Below are positions 22,278 through 34,300 of a stretch of 64,000 nucleotides of DNA, piece by piece. This DNA is from Oncomelania hupensis. Its lineage: Eukaryota > Mollusca > Gastropoda > Littorinimorpha > Pomatiopsidae. Location of the stretch: the NCBI GenBank assembly GCA_036898135.1, contig CM072516.1, forward strand, positions 23,508,244 to 23,572,243. The letters are read 5' to 3'. Made by a program: the position numbers and the translations under genes. The notes under the pieces are model-generated. The model did no database searches. It worked only from the letters and a program-made list of their open reading frames with translations, and was not told where the DNA came from. How positions within the stretch are numbered: the stretch's first letter is position 1; every line of letters begins with the position of its first letter.

Positions 22278-22805
22278 CACCATAAAACTACAAATTCAAC
22301 TCTGGTGCGTGCTTTCCTATTGCATAAATGGATTCATAAAAATATGTATGAACACATTACACATATAGCTTGATCACAGCACTGGTTAAAATGGTATGAA
22401 CACTATGAAATTTACTACCAAACAAACAAAGCAGTAAATTAAAAATGAATGTAAGCTTACTTAAACGCAAAGTGTCCTAAACTAGCACAAGCACACCCCC
22501 ACACGAGCTCTCTCTCTCCCTCTCTCTCTTTCTCTCTCTATTTCGCTTGTCTCACAAACACACAAACGCACACCCACACACTCACACACACACCCATACA
22601 CTCGCACACACACACACACCCACACACACACACCCACACACACAATCATTTCATCAATGAAGTTCACATAATTATACATCTACATCAGTCGAAAGAATAA
22701 CTCTAGGACATAAAAGACTGGATTAAGAGCAAATGTCAAAAACAATTTAAATAACACCGTTAAATAATAATAATAAATGTTCTTATACATAGTCCTTCCC
22801 CTGCT
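22278..22805. other. Intergenic, CA-rich and CT-rich tracts
   Basis: Holds low-complexity CT (22507-22538) and CA/CACCCA (22555-22645) tracts and no gene. Confidence 0.5.
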
Positions 22806-22970
22806 CAAGAACCTTTCAAGGCGCCGGCCAAAATAGAATCTAACTCAACCCGTCCAAAGCGTAAACCTGCTGCTTTATGCTCATCGTCTAAAGCCCCAAA
22901 CAACTGAACAACCAGAGGGGGGATTGGATTTATGCTTGCTGGGCCGGTTATATTTATGTTTCTGGCACAC
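22806..22970 (+). repeat. Diverged copy of the AGCTCAAGAGCTGCTC repeat
   Basis: CAAGGCGCCGGCCA and ATCTAACTCAA words match the better preserved copies at 23.1 and 32.8 kb. The rest is decayed. Confidence 0.5.
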
Positions 22971-23079
22971 TGTTAAGAACTGTTTCATTACGACAGCAAA
23001 AAGAAGATTCTTTTTTAATTTCGTCACACAAAAAAAATGTTGCTACTTCCTTTATTTGTTTATTTATTTAATCACTTTT

Positions 23080-23385
23080 ATATAGCGCTTTTCCAGCTCA
23101 AGAGCTGCTCAAGGCGTTGGCCGATACAAGATCTAACTCAAGGCGCCCGAGGCGCCCAATTGCAACCTTTGGGCGCAAAGTCTGATGCCCAGACGACTAA
23201 GCACAATCCTGGGCTATCTGGGATAAGAAAAAAAAGACTTAGTGCGTGCTGGGTATTTGTGTAGCCGGCACTTACCCGCCTAGGACATGAGCGTCAGGAT
23301 CTTTTAAGTCCGTGATATGGAATGCGTGCGTGCACAGACTAGACCTCGGTTTGTACTCTCATCCGAAGCCAACTTCCTTCAACAC
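23080..23385 (+). mobile_element. ~300-bp dispersed SINE-like repeat, copy 1
   Basis: Starts near TATAGCGCTTTTCCAGCTCA and continues AAGGCGTTGGCCGATACA, ATCTAACTCAAGGCG, GTGTAGCCGGCACTTACC, TAGGACATGAGCGTCAGGA and CTCATC. Copy 2 at 32745-33025 matches over its whole length. Short pieces lie at 30040-30072 and, inverted, at 57628-57672. The GCGCTATATAAA-type terminus resembles 3' ends shared by LINEs and SINEs in aquatic invertebrates. The family name is not assigned. Confidence 0.7.
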
Positions 23386-23644
23386 AATCCCATTAGAATT
23401 GCTTTAAAAATACAATAACAATGCCTAGTGTACATTACAAACATACTGTGAATCATCTATATGTCGAAGTTTGATGTCCCTCAACATGCATCAGATCAAT
23501 CACTACTACATGTACCTATATGTCACACTGCCACTCTTTATAGAGGCTAATGTGTCAACAAAGCATATGCCCCTTGATGTAGACTATAGCCTAAAAGGAG
23601 AAACTTGTATGGTCAGTCACTGTCAGTGTATAATTAAATTAAAA

Positions 23645-23701
23645 GTTGTCAATAATAATAATAATTTAAATAATAATAATAACAATTTAAATAACAATTT
23701 A

Positions 23702-23767
<66 letters not shown>
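23645..23767 (+). repeat. (AAT)n microsatellite
   Basis: Interrupted AAT/AATTT repeats from 23645, uninterrupted from about 23705. Confidence 0.9.
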
Positions 23768-23771
<4 letters not shown>

Positions 23772-23954
23772 TTAGTTACAAAGCGTGGTCACCAAACATT
23801 GAATACGAGGTCTAAGCGCGTAACATTGATGCATTAGAACACACGCTCGTACAGTGATACATACACACAAAACACAAATAAAACTGGAGAGTGTTATTTC
23901 TTTCTTTCAAAAAAGTGATATACATCTACAAAGACTATTCTAAATAAAATTATT

Positions 23955-25262
23955 ATATCCTATCCCGTAACTCGAAGGTCGTTGGGGCACCACAGATGAT
24001 CGTTTAACCAGCGTACTCCATCTTTCTCTGTCCTCAGCAGTCCTGATGGCTTCGCTCAGTGTCAAACCAGTCCATTCTCGAATGTTGTCTTCCCACCTCT
24101 TTTTCTGTCTATCTCTTCTTCTGCCTCATTGCACCGTGTCTTGCAGGATGGTCTTTGCAAGGCCTGCTGCTCTGGTGACGTGGCCATACCATCGGAATTT
24201 CCTTTTTTTTGCACCACTGTGAGCATGCCATCGTGTTGTCCAATGACTTGTGTGATGGTCTGTGGAACTTCGTTGTTGGTGATGTAGACTACTGGGTATC
24301 GAAAATGTCCAGAAGTCTTCTGTAGCACCTTATCTCCATCCTTTTTATTCTTATTTGTAGTTCTGCAGTGAGGGTCTATGTTTCGCAAGCGTATAGGAAG
24401 ATGGAGATAAAAAGGGAGCACAGCAGCCTTACCTTGGAATATAAACTGATGGTCATGTCTTTCCAAATGGGCTTCAACCTTATCAGGGTCGCAGTTGTTT
24501 GTGCGATTCTGGAGAGGACTTCCTGTCGGGACCTATTGTCTAATACAATGGCTCCTAAATATTTAAGGCTTAGCATCGTGTTGAGGGACTGGCCTTGGAC
24601 TTAAATGTCCATGCTGATGCCATTGATGTTGTTGTCATCATTTTGCTCGTTTCAGCACTTATTTCCATTCCATAGGCTCTAGAGATGGTGACAAGCCTCT
24701 GCACCAGCTGTTCGAGTTCTTGTTCCTCTCCAGCCAATCCATCAATGTCATCCGCAAAACGGAGGTTGGAGATTGCTCTACCCTCAATGCAGACTGTACC
24801 TTCGTGATCTGCAAGGGCATCTGACATAATGCGCTTTAGGAAGATGTTGAAGAGTGTTGGAGAGAATAGGCTTCCGCATCCTTGACGCACACCGGCTGTT
24901 GTTCTGAACCAGTTCCAGATGGCGCTGTTGGGGAGGACTGCACTGGTAGCGTTATCATACAAACTTTTCATGATTTCAATATTTTTATGGCTGATGTTGT
25001 ACACTCTCATGGTTGCCCACAGAGCTGCATGCCAGACTCGGTCAAACGCTTTTGTTGAAGTTTACAAACACATAATATAGATGTTTGTTACTGCTGTAGG
25101 TATTTCTCGCAGATTATTCCGAGGTTGAAAATCTGTTCAGTGGTAAGCTTACTTCGCCCTGGCCTGAATCCTGCTTGTTCTTCAGCTGTGATTTGTTTAG
25201 CTTGGAATTTCAACCTGTTGAGTATTATTTTTAGGAAGACCTTGCTGGGCTGGCTGATGATA
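23955..25262 (-). pseudogene. RTE-like LINE copy 1 (5'-truncated, broken)
   Basis: Minus-strand reverse transcriptase remnant with several frameshifts. Recognisable parts are a frame-shifted motif A region (FDRVWHAALWATMRVYNI, about 25010-25065), [24 protein letters not shown] (the F-A-D-D catalytic box), AYGMEISAE, and the C-terminal LLRSL.SIFLYACET segment. The 3' end on the minus strand runs into GGATA-type repeats near 23955. The family and its architecture are the same as the open copy at 54.1-55.9 kb. It lies between the two P450 genes, downstream of both stop codons. Confidence 0.8.
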
Positions 25263-25362
25263 TAAACAACAATTTAAAACAACTGCTCTTCAATTTATCT
25301 ATTCATTGACAGTAGTAGTCCAAAGGTAGGCTACGAGACAATATGTAGCATTAACATGAACT

Positions 25363-25368
25363 TTTATT
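25363..25368 (-). promoter_or_regulatory. Putative polyadenylation signal of the minus-strand P450
   Basis: AATAAA on the minus strand only a few nucleotides after the stop codon, giving an unusually short 3' UTR if used. Confidence 0.4.
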
Positions 25369-25372
25369 ATAT

Positions 25373-25557
25373 TCACACCCTCCTTACAACGGCGCGAAGC
25401 TTGTGTGGAACCGGAGAATACGACATACCCAGCTTGCCCTGCAAGGACGGCAGTGTTTCCGGGTCATCGGGCAGGAAGCGGAAGCGTTGGATTAGGTTGG
25501 ACAAATAAAGGAAAAGCTCCACCCTGGCTAGCGACTCTCCCAGGCACGTACGACGTC
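25373..25557 (-). CDS. Terminal heme-binding exon of the minus-strand P450
   Basis: Listed separately because it lies 7.5 kb from the rest of the gene. The 3' splice site is a pyrimidine-rich TTTGTTCCCTTTGTAG. The exon continues phase 1 and supplies the second half of FSTGRRTCLG, including the cysteine ligand, then [20 protein letters not shown] and the C-terminus ending VVRRV. No nearer exon with a heme motif was found on this strand. Confidence 0.85.
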
Positions 25558-27991
25558 CTACAAAGGGAACAAAAAGCCGTCGTACTGAATACATTTCTTA
25601 TATTACATTTGTGTACATGATTTTTTTGTTATTGTCTTTATTGATGTTGCATGTGGGCCTAATACAGTTTTTGAATAACATGCATAGCAGTGTGAGTGTA
25701 CGTGCCCCCTACCCCCTCCCCTCACCCCCTCCAAAAAAAATCTATAGATTTGTGCAAATCTGTGCGAGATGAGTCCTTAATAGTCCAAAAATGACATCGA
25801 AAAAAAAAAAAGAACCTCCGTCCGCCTGTCTTTCCGCCGTCCGCCGTCTCATAGCCTACTCAGAACCTATTTCAGCTATCACAATCACACTTGGTAAGAT
25901 GGTGTATACCCTTGAGACCTCATAAATGATCAGTGAATGAATGACTTCACTTCAAGGTCAAAGTCACAAAATCCACAAATGTTAGTCAAAAAATAAAACT
26001 TTTTCACAAAATTTCACTTTTTTCTAGGTTATTAATATTGAACATACGATTTTTTTTAATGCATGATAGATATCAATGAGGCACACATACTATACAAATT
26101 TGGTCAACCTCACTCCAAAGTCAAGGTCAATGGAGCTGTCCAAAGTCTGTTAGTATAGTTACTTTAAGATAACCCTGTTAGTATAGTTACTTTAAGATAA
26201 CCTTGACCCTAAACCACGAGAGTTAGAAAGTCCAAACTTATAGTTAGTAATGATAGATTGATCGTTCATATATGTTCTATTTTGTGTTGATCTTGAAGGT
26301 CAAGGTCATTTTAGGCCTTGCAAAAACATACAAAACATAATGATCGTACAATGGAATGGCTGTTTATTTGACCCATACATGTAGGATGCAACAACTTTGG
26401 GTTGTTTGATCAGACATGCATGAGAGGTCAAGTGAGGGTCATGGTCATCCCAAGGTCAGGCCCAAGGTCACTATTATTTCGGAGGTGGGGGGAGGGGGTA
26501 AGGGCGGAGGGGGGGGGGGTGCATAATACAACTTTTCCTATCATATCCTATCCCGTAACTCGAAGGTCGTTGGGGTATCACAGATGATCGTTTAAACAGC
26601 GCACTCCATCTTTCTCTTTCCTCAGCAACCATCATGGCAGCCATGGCTCAGTGTAAAGCAGTCCATTCTCGAATGTTGTCCTCCAGCCTCTTTTTTCTGT
26701 CTATCTCTTCTTCTGCCTCTTTGCACCGTGCCTTGCAGGATGGTCTTTGCAAAGCCTGATGCTCTGGTGACGTGGCCATACCATTGGAGTTTCTGTTTCT
26801 TTGCCACTGTGAGCATGTCATCGTGTTGTCCAATGATTTGTGTGATGGTCTGTCGTTGTTGGTGATGTGCTGGGTATAGGAAATGCCCAGAAGTCTTCTG
26901 TAGCACATCATCTCCATGTTTTGTATTCTTCGTTGGAGGTCTGCTGTGAGGGTCCATGTTTCGCAAGCGTATAGGAAGAAGCGGATGACAAGGGAACGCA
27001 GCAGCCTTACCTTGGAATGTAGACTGATGGTCTTGTCTTTCCAAATGAGCTTCAATTATCAGGGTCGCAGTTGTTTGTGCGATCCTGGAGAGGACTTCCT
27101 GTCGGGCCGCGAACTTGTTTTTTCCAACCTAGTTCCAGTCACTTTCCCGAAAAAGGCAATTACCGAAGTCGAACGAAGCTCTCCGAGTCGAGCGGAGCTA
27201 TCCGATGTTTTACGAACGAATGCTGGCAGGACTACGTGAAACCACAGGCTGGGAATTCTCGTCTTTCGTAGGCCTCAATTACATACTATACTACGTACGT
27301 ATTTAGGAGTTTACAAAGACAAAAGAAAAGACTTCAGAGCCTGTGGTGAAACATCCGTGCATAAAAATAGCCGCTGCTAGATCTAATTCTATTTCGATCT
27401 GCACAGCTTCAAGCTCAAGTCGAGATTTGCATTTTGATGCAGTTAGTATTATTATTATTATTATTATTATTTTATGATGAATAATATACTGACACAATTA
27501 GTAATAAGGAGTAAAAGTAATACATAACACATAAAGCACACATACAACGATTTCACATCTATATCAACAATAAAACCATGACAAAACTTCAATGCGCTAT
27601 GGATACGTTGATGTCACTTCAGCACAACAAGGCAAAGCAAGTTTATAATGGTCTAAAAAAACAGTGACATTTTTATTGCAAGCACCTAAGCAATTATTTA
27701 TTTAACTAATATTATTCTTTTTAACTGATACAGTACATTTGTTATGTGTATTTCAATGATATGTATTTTAATGAGAAACACGTATTAAAAACATGTTGCG
27801 TGGCGGGCGGAAATTTCTATAAATCACCTGAAAACTTTGGTAAATCTATAAGAAAAAATAACCAGTAACACTCTGAATATTTCGGGTTACACCCAACTTC
27901 AGCAAAAACAAACAAAACGTCACTGACCATATTTACACCCTTGACCACGCACAGCAGCACACTATTCTTTTTTCTTTTTTTTTAAAAGTAG

Positions 27992-28031
<40 letters not shown>

Positions 28032-28032
28032 C

Positions 28033-28090
<58 letters not shown>

Positions 28091-28136
28091 CACAAACAAA
28101 ACAAATAAATAAATTAAAGATTTAACTAAATAACTA

Positions 28137-28192
<56 letters not shown>

Positions 28193-31100
28193 GCGAAGTT
28201 GTGGTCTCGATTTTGTGGTCCTGATTCGGCTCTTTGCAGTCCGCTGGACTCTGTAAGCAATGAATAACTAATAAGCTTTTAATTTAACTCTGATCTCGAG
28301 TTGTCTTGATTTTGTGGTTCTGATTCGGCTCTTTGCAGTCCGCTGGACCCTGTAAGCAATGAATAACTAACTATTAATTTAACTCTGATCTCGAGTTATA
28401 AAAAAAAATTCGCTTAGCCTACTCGTCCTTCTCCGGAAATTTCAAGATTCGGATATTATAAAGTATAGGCCTAAATATTATTAATTAGAATAGATATAGT
28501 TTATACATTTATTTACGTATAAAACAAACAATACAGGTCTTATAATTATATTCAGCTAGTGAGCTTCTTCGCTGCGCGGAGACCGACTTATAATATAATA
28601 ATGTAGATTAAGCCTATGTATACTGTATAACAGTGTCTACTTGGTTCTAGGCAGGAAATGGGCAATGCTATTATTAGCCTTTACTGCTGAGAACTAACAA
28701 AATGCAAATCAAGGAAAAATCAAGGAACGCAACTATTAAATATGGTCGATAATAATTGTGCTCATATTATGCTCATATTAACAAAGTATACCGTTGCGAT
28801 ATGCTAAATCTGTGTAAATCGAACAGAATTAGAAGCAACAGCGATCATTTTTAATGTCAGCTAGTCGTAGTCATGCAAGCATCATTTCGTAACACATCGG
28901 AGAGCTTCGTTCGACTTCGGTGATTGCCTTTTTGGGCGAATGACTGGAACTAGGTTGGAAAAAACAAGTTTGCTGTCGGGCCCCATGGTCTGATACAATG
29001 GTTCCTAAATATTTAAAGCTATGCACTGTGTTGAGGGGCTAGCCTTGGACTTTGATGTCCATGTTGATGCCATTGGTGTTGTTCGTCATCATTTTTGTCT
29101 TCTCTGCACTTATTTAGATTCCATAGGCTCTGGAGGTGGTGTCAAGCCTCTGTACCAGCTGTTCAAGTTCTTGTTCCTCTCCAGCCAATCCATCAATGTA
29201 ATCCGCAAAATGGAAGTTGGAGATTGCTCTACCCCCCCTATACTGACTGTACCTTGGTGATCTGCAAGGGCATCTGACATGATGCGCTCTAGGAAGATGT
29301 TGAAGAGAATTGGAGAGAGTAGGCATCCTATGATACCACTTTTGCTGCACTTTATTTGACAGTACATGAGTGTAATTGGAGCCGAGGTCAAGGTCATTTC
29401 AAGGTCAAGAGCATAGAAAGATCTAAATCGCTATTACTTTGCATTTTAATGCCACCGTTTTCTTCTGGGCACTCATTTTCATGTTAAATATTGCGAGTTC
29501 CATAAGGATCATGTGGGTCATATGGGCGTTGTCCTTGTAGATTTTAAATCGGACAATAAAGTTGTAGGGTATTGTATAGTATTGTATACTTTTCATCTCC
29601 GCCCGCTTGTGTTTGGTAAAAGAGCAAAGGTTAAACACATGATGCACTGTACATCTATTTCTGTGGTAAATTAAGATATTTGTCTCTACAGTTTGCTTAA
29701 TTACCCTCCTCCAGTTATGACTGGAATACCGGAAGCAAACGAAGATCAACAAAACATATAATTTCAATTAATTGTTTTTCATTCTATTTCTTTGTTGCGC
29801 CTGCGTTTCGCCCAAATGTAAATTCCTAAACACACCCCAGACAGCATCGCGTATGTGTGCAAAGTCTGAAGTAAACTGATTCAGCATTTCCGAAGACGTG
29901 TAGCTGCCATGCGCTATTAGTCATTAGGCACAAACCCAACCAGCCATCCACAAAAGTTAGGGAATCATAAATAGAGGTGCAGGCAAGCTACTACTAGGCT
30001 ATAATTATGTATCTATTTTTTTCTTTAATCGTTCTTATAAACTGCCTTTTCCAGCTCAAGAGCTGCTCAAGAAAGATAGTTTGTAGCCTACTTGTTTGCA
30101 CCCAATATCTGTTAAACATATTTTATATGAATGTCATATTTTAATTCCACTAAAGAAAAGAACATCAATATTCAAGAATCCATTGAAACGTCACTGCATA
30201 GTCCCGCGATAATAGGCATTGTCCGTATAATGTATGTGTCCGCAGTTGGTAAATTTTTGTAGAAATGTTACTTACTTTTTATGGTTATTGTTCAACTTTA
30301 AGTTCTTAGATTCACTTGTATCAAAGAAAGTACAGCTACGCAAAGAAGGTTCATTTCGACTCTTACTGCGAAACGGAAGTTGCGAGCGCCAACTAGCGGA
30401 ATAAGTGATAACTCGCTTCGGCCTTAGCGCTTAGCAATGGAGGAAAGCGTATCAAATCAAGTAAACAAACCTAGAATCCGTCCTGGTAGGCAACACTGCA
30501 GCGCTTTTAACTGCACAAATGGACGATACAAGAGCCCTGGACTTTCGTTTTTTAATTTTCCAAAGGAAGAATCAAACATAATTATAACCAAATCTAACAA
30601 CGTTGATCTAGATCTACCACTCGATGTAAACTGTATTTTCTTTGTTGATACTGAAATTTATCATATCCCAATTTCTTACAAATGGAAGATGAGGGAGGGG
30701 GGAGGGGAAGGCGTAGTTTTAATTGCTGCTTAAGAGTAATTTAAAAAAAAAAAAGAAAAAGAAAAAATAGTAGGCCTAATGAAATATTATTGCATGACTC
30801 ATTGACTGGATGTGTTGTCTTGTAAAGAAAAACTATTAAAAAAAAGAAGTAATTTTTAAGCAAATAATTCTTCATAAATGCATCTAAGAATAAAAATCCA
30901 AGAGCAAAAACTATTAATTATTATCCTTTTAATGTATAATGCTACTAGTTAATTGTCTAGTATTATCAGATTTTGTTGTTGTTGTTGCATGTGAAATGTA
31001 TGCAGAAAAAATACCAAATGTGATTTTTTAAATCTTTCAAATGTAAAATACCATTTTCTGTGTGACTGTATTCCCTTTCCATTACATTTGGTTTAAGCAG

Positions 31101-31300
31101 ACAGGAAAAGGGTTAATTGTATTTGTTTTGTCTTGCAAAACTTCTGTTTCTTTGTAGGTATGTCTTAATCTTGCTAAACAAAAAGTAAACAACAGATTTA
31201 ATTATAAAAACCTAACATTCTTACCCTTTTCATTATTTTAAACATACATTTATTGAGATGACAGTACTTTACAAAAAATGATAATTGCTGAAGTTTCCTT

Positions 31301-31395
<95 letters not shown>

Positions 31396-34300
31396 TCATT
31401 GTTGCTTTTTGTTGCTATAATATTCATATTAAATGTCAGAAAAAGAAACACAAATGTTTGAAGCTATTTTTTTCAGCTTTTATAAATGCATGATGGTTTA
31501 ACAATAAAGTAACATAATTGATGCAGCCTGCTGCAATGTACAGATCTAATATTATAAATGACTACAAATATTTCTTATTTGACTATTTTTATTGTTGCAC
31601 TTTTTGGTCTTATCTAGGTGCAATTTCCAATGTAATGATTCATGCAAAAAAAATAATGCTTTTAAACGTTAAATGTGTTTTCTTTAAAAGCTTCACTGTT
31701 CACTCTTCTTGTTGCATTGCTTTATTTCTCTACTTCTATAGTCTTGATGTCTGTTGGTTTATATATTATTTATTTCTTCAGAATACATATAAAATATATA
31801 CATCACAAGCAGCAGGGACAAGCAACAAGCATGCTTATATAAGCCTATCCCTGTGCGAGTAAATTTCAGAGTTAAATTTGGCAGAAGAATATTAACATTG
31901 TGCAATATATACATATACACATACACACACATGTCTGTTCTTTTTCTTTAGTCTATCTTAACCTATCAAATTTCCTTTTGCAACTACAGTTCTATTATAG
32001 AGATAGCCTATATTAAACCATAATGATGATGATGATGATGATGAAAATGATGATGATAAACAGTAGGCCTAATAATTTATAGGCTTATTTACACAGTTGA
32101 TCGAAACGAAAGCAGTAAATATAATTTTAAGATGAGAGCCTAACAGTAGGTTAGCAGCGATTAAAATCAGAAGTGCAGTGTAAATGAGATAAACAGTAGA
32201 TTGGAACACAGTTATTAACTGGAAATGCTAAATCAAGCAATGTTCAGAAAAGCTATTACCGGTATTCAAGCTTACTTTTGGGTTTGAGTTTTGACGGATC
32301 TAGGATGAGTACAGGCCGAGTACAGGCCTACTGAATCATCAGCATTGGTACGGTAATTTAATCGGCTGAATGCATAATTCAAGCAACTTGTTGGCAAGCT
32401 GTATTTACATTATTAAAATCAGACACTTATTAACTTACTTTCAAAAAAAAAAAAAAGCAGAATCGCTTGTTAATTTAAGCAAGCGAGTGTCCGGAACATA
32501 ATCTACTGAAGCGGTTTGTTTACATAGCGCTAAGAACAAATTATCGCCCTTGGAATCATTTATCACGAGAATCGCTGGGGGGCGCTACGAGTGGCTACGT
32601 TTTGTAACTTTATATAGGCACTCGCCGAGATGAACCTTCTTTGCGTAGCTGTACTTTCTTTGCTTGTATGTTGGTTTGTCCATGCGTAAGAGGGTGTGTT
32701 TGGTCTAAAATCATAATTCTTGTGAAAAGAACATAAATTATTGAACTGAATTGAGCTGCTCAAGGCGCTGGCCGATACATGATCTAACTCAAGGCGTCCA
32801 CTTGCAACCTTTCTCTTCATAGTCTGACGCGCAACGCCCGGACAACTGAGCACAATCCTGGGCAATCAGATATGGGGAAGAAGGGATCTACTGCTTGCTG
32901 AGTGTATTTGTGTAGCCGGCACTCATCCGTCTAGGACATGAGCGTCAGGACCTTTAAAGTCCGCGCGATTGTTTGCCTGTGTGCACAGACCAGACTTTGG
33001 TTTATACTCTCATCAGAAGGATGAGGATGCATGTGTGTGCGTACGTTTACATTGACACAATCACAATTTGACCCAAAAAATCACAATCATAATTCAAACG
33101 CACCTGTACTGAAAGGTATGAACTCTTCAGGCCTCGTCAGTTTGCCGTCGGAGTCGATGAATCTTTCAGGCCGGAAGTTGTCCGGATCACCCCAGATGTC
33201 GGGGTCACTCATGGCCGAGTTTAGATTGGGAAACACTATGGCGTCTTTCGGAATATGGTAGCCGCGGAATGTGACGTCTCTGGCTAGACCGTGAGGAACG
33301 CTCAATGGAACGATGTCGCCACGGCGCAAGACCTCCATGATGGTAGCTTCCAGATACGTCATTTCCGGTCTGTCCTTAAGGCTCGGAGTTCTGTCGCCCA
33401 CGACATCAGAGATTTCCTTGAAGCAGCGGTCCTGCACCTCGGGGTAGTGAAGAAAGAAGAGCAGGGCCCAGCGAATGGCAGTCGCCGTAGTCTCTGTGCC
33501 AGCAACAAACAGGTCGCCGACGCCAATTTCGAGGTTTCCCTCTGCCAACAACCAAGTTTTTTTGTTATACTTATGCATTTGATATTAGCAGCATACGATT
33601 TCTTTTCCACGAATGCCACAGCATTCATTTAAATTAATGACGACCAATCATGCCATTGAAATGATTCATTCAGCATTCTCGGGGAGCTGTCTTGCGTGCG
33701 TAGCTGTGTTTTAGTCGAAAATGTTGTCAATAAGATAATTCAGAATTAGGAGCTCAACTCACTAGACAATGTGGTTTCTTCTCCAGCTCTGTGTTTGTCC
33801 TTCATCATATCGATGTACATGTTGACGAAGTCGCACCTGTCTCTTCCCTCCTCTCGTTCCAACATCATTTTAGTGATAGTGTTTTCCAGGAAGGTGTTTA
33901 TCCTCCTGGAGACCAACACCAGTCTCTTCACGTGGAACATGTCTCCTGGCAAGTGCATCAGATAGGGCATATACATCGCGAGTGCAGAGCCTGGACATGG
34001 GGAACAAACATTTGATTTATGCTAGTGAATGAAGGAAGAGCACACAGCAACGCAGAATTTCCGACTGATAATATCGTGGAAAATGTAGAAGGCAAAATAG
34101 ATTTTGCTGAGAATACTTACAAATAGTAAAATAAAAGACCCAGTATTACTGCTTACTTTTTATGCTGTCAGCAGAAAGATGCGAAAAATTGGCCATTTTT
34201 GCTATAATTGATCACCCCAAACCTGTTCTGTCATCAACTTATTTTAGCTTTTAATGCTAGATAACTTAGAAGTCAGCAGGCGACACCAGCAAAACAGCGT

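Larger units (their letters stand above)
27109..28973. mobile_element. 1865-bp TIR transposon with 9-bp target duplication
   Basis: Ends are GCGAACTTG... on the left and the inverted GCAAACTTG... on the right. The terminal inverted repeats extend about 105 bp at roughly 90% identity (shared blocks include TTTTTTCCAACCTAGTTCCA and ACCGAAGTCGAACGAAGCTC), with a 19-bp insertion in the left arm. TGTCGGGCC flanks both ends (27100-27108, 28974-28982) and is single in the uninterrupted RTE family, proving insertion. Long TIRs plus 9-bp duplications fit Mutator-like elements best; Merlin is an alternative. No transposase was found inside, so it is non-autonomous. The interior holds AAT and CTA microsatellites and a tandem LINE-tail motif. 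Confidence 0.85.
26541..29331 (-). pseudogene. RTE-like LINE copy 2, split by a TIR transposon
   Basis: The 3' part (26541-27108) and 5' part (28983-29331) of one minus-strand RTE-like copy flank the 1865-bp TIR element. Reading across the insertion reconstitutes the family order: 3' GGATA-type end, [23 protein letters not shown], ..., then [20 protein letters not shown] (the catalytic F-A-D-D is F-A-D-Y here) and the [15 protein letters not shown] region. The 5' end is truncated at about 29331. Confidence 0.8.
30322..32662 (+). mobile_element. P-element-like transposon, 2341 bp, internally deleted
   Basis: The terminal inverted repeats are perfect for 33 bp, starting CAAAGAAAGTACAGCTACGC at the left end (30322), with the inverted copy ending at 32662. 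CTTGTAT flanks both ends (30315-30321 and 32663-32669) as a 7-bp target duplication. P-superfamily elements start with CA, have ~31-bp TIRs, make 7-8-bp duplications and encode a transposase with an N-terminal THAP domain. All of these match, including the THAP exon at 30437. The catalytic part of the transposase was not found, so this copy is non-autonomous. It lies in intron 4 of the minus-strand P450. Confidence 0.85.

Noticed and set aside
27109..28973. CRISPR-like or LTR interpretation of the repeated ends
   Set aside because: The ends are inverted and not direct, there is one copy of each, and a 9-bp target duplication is present.
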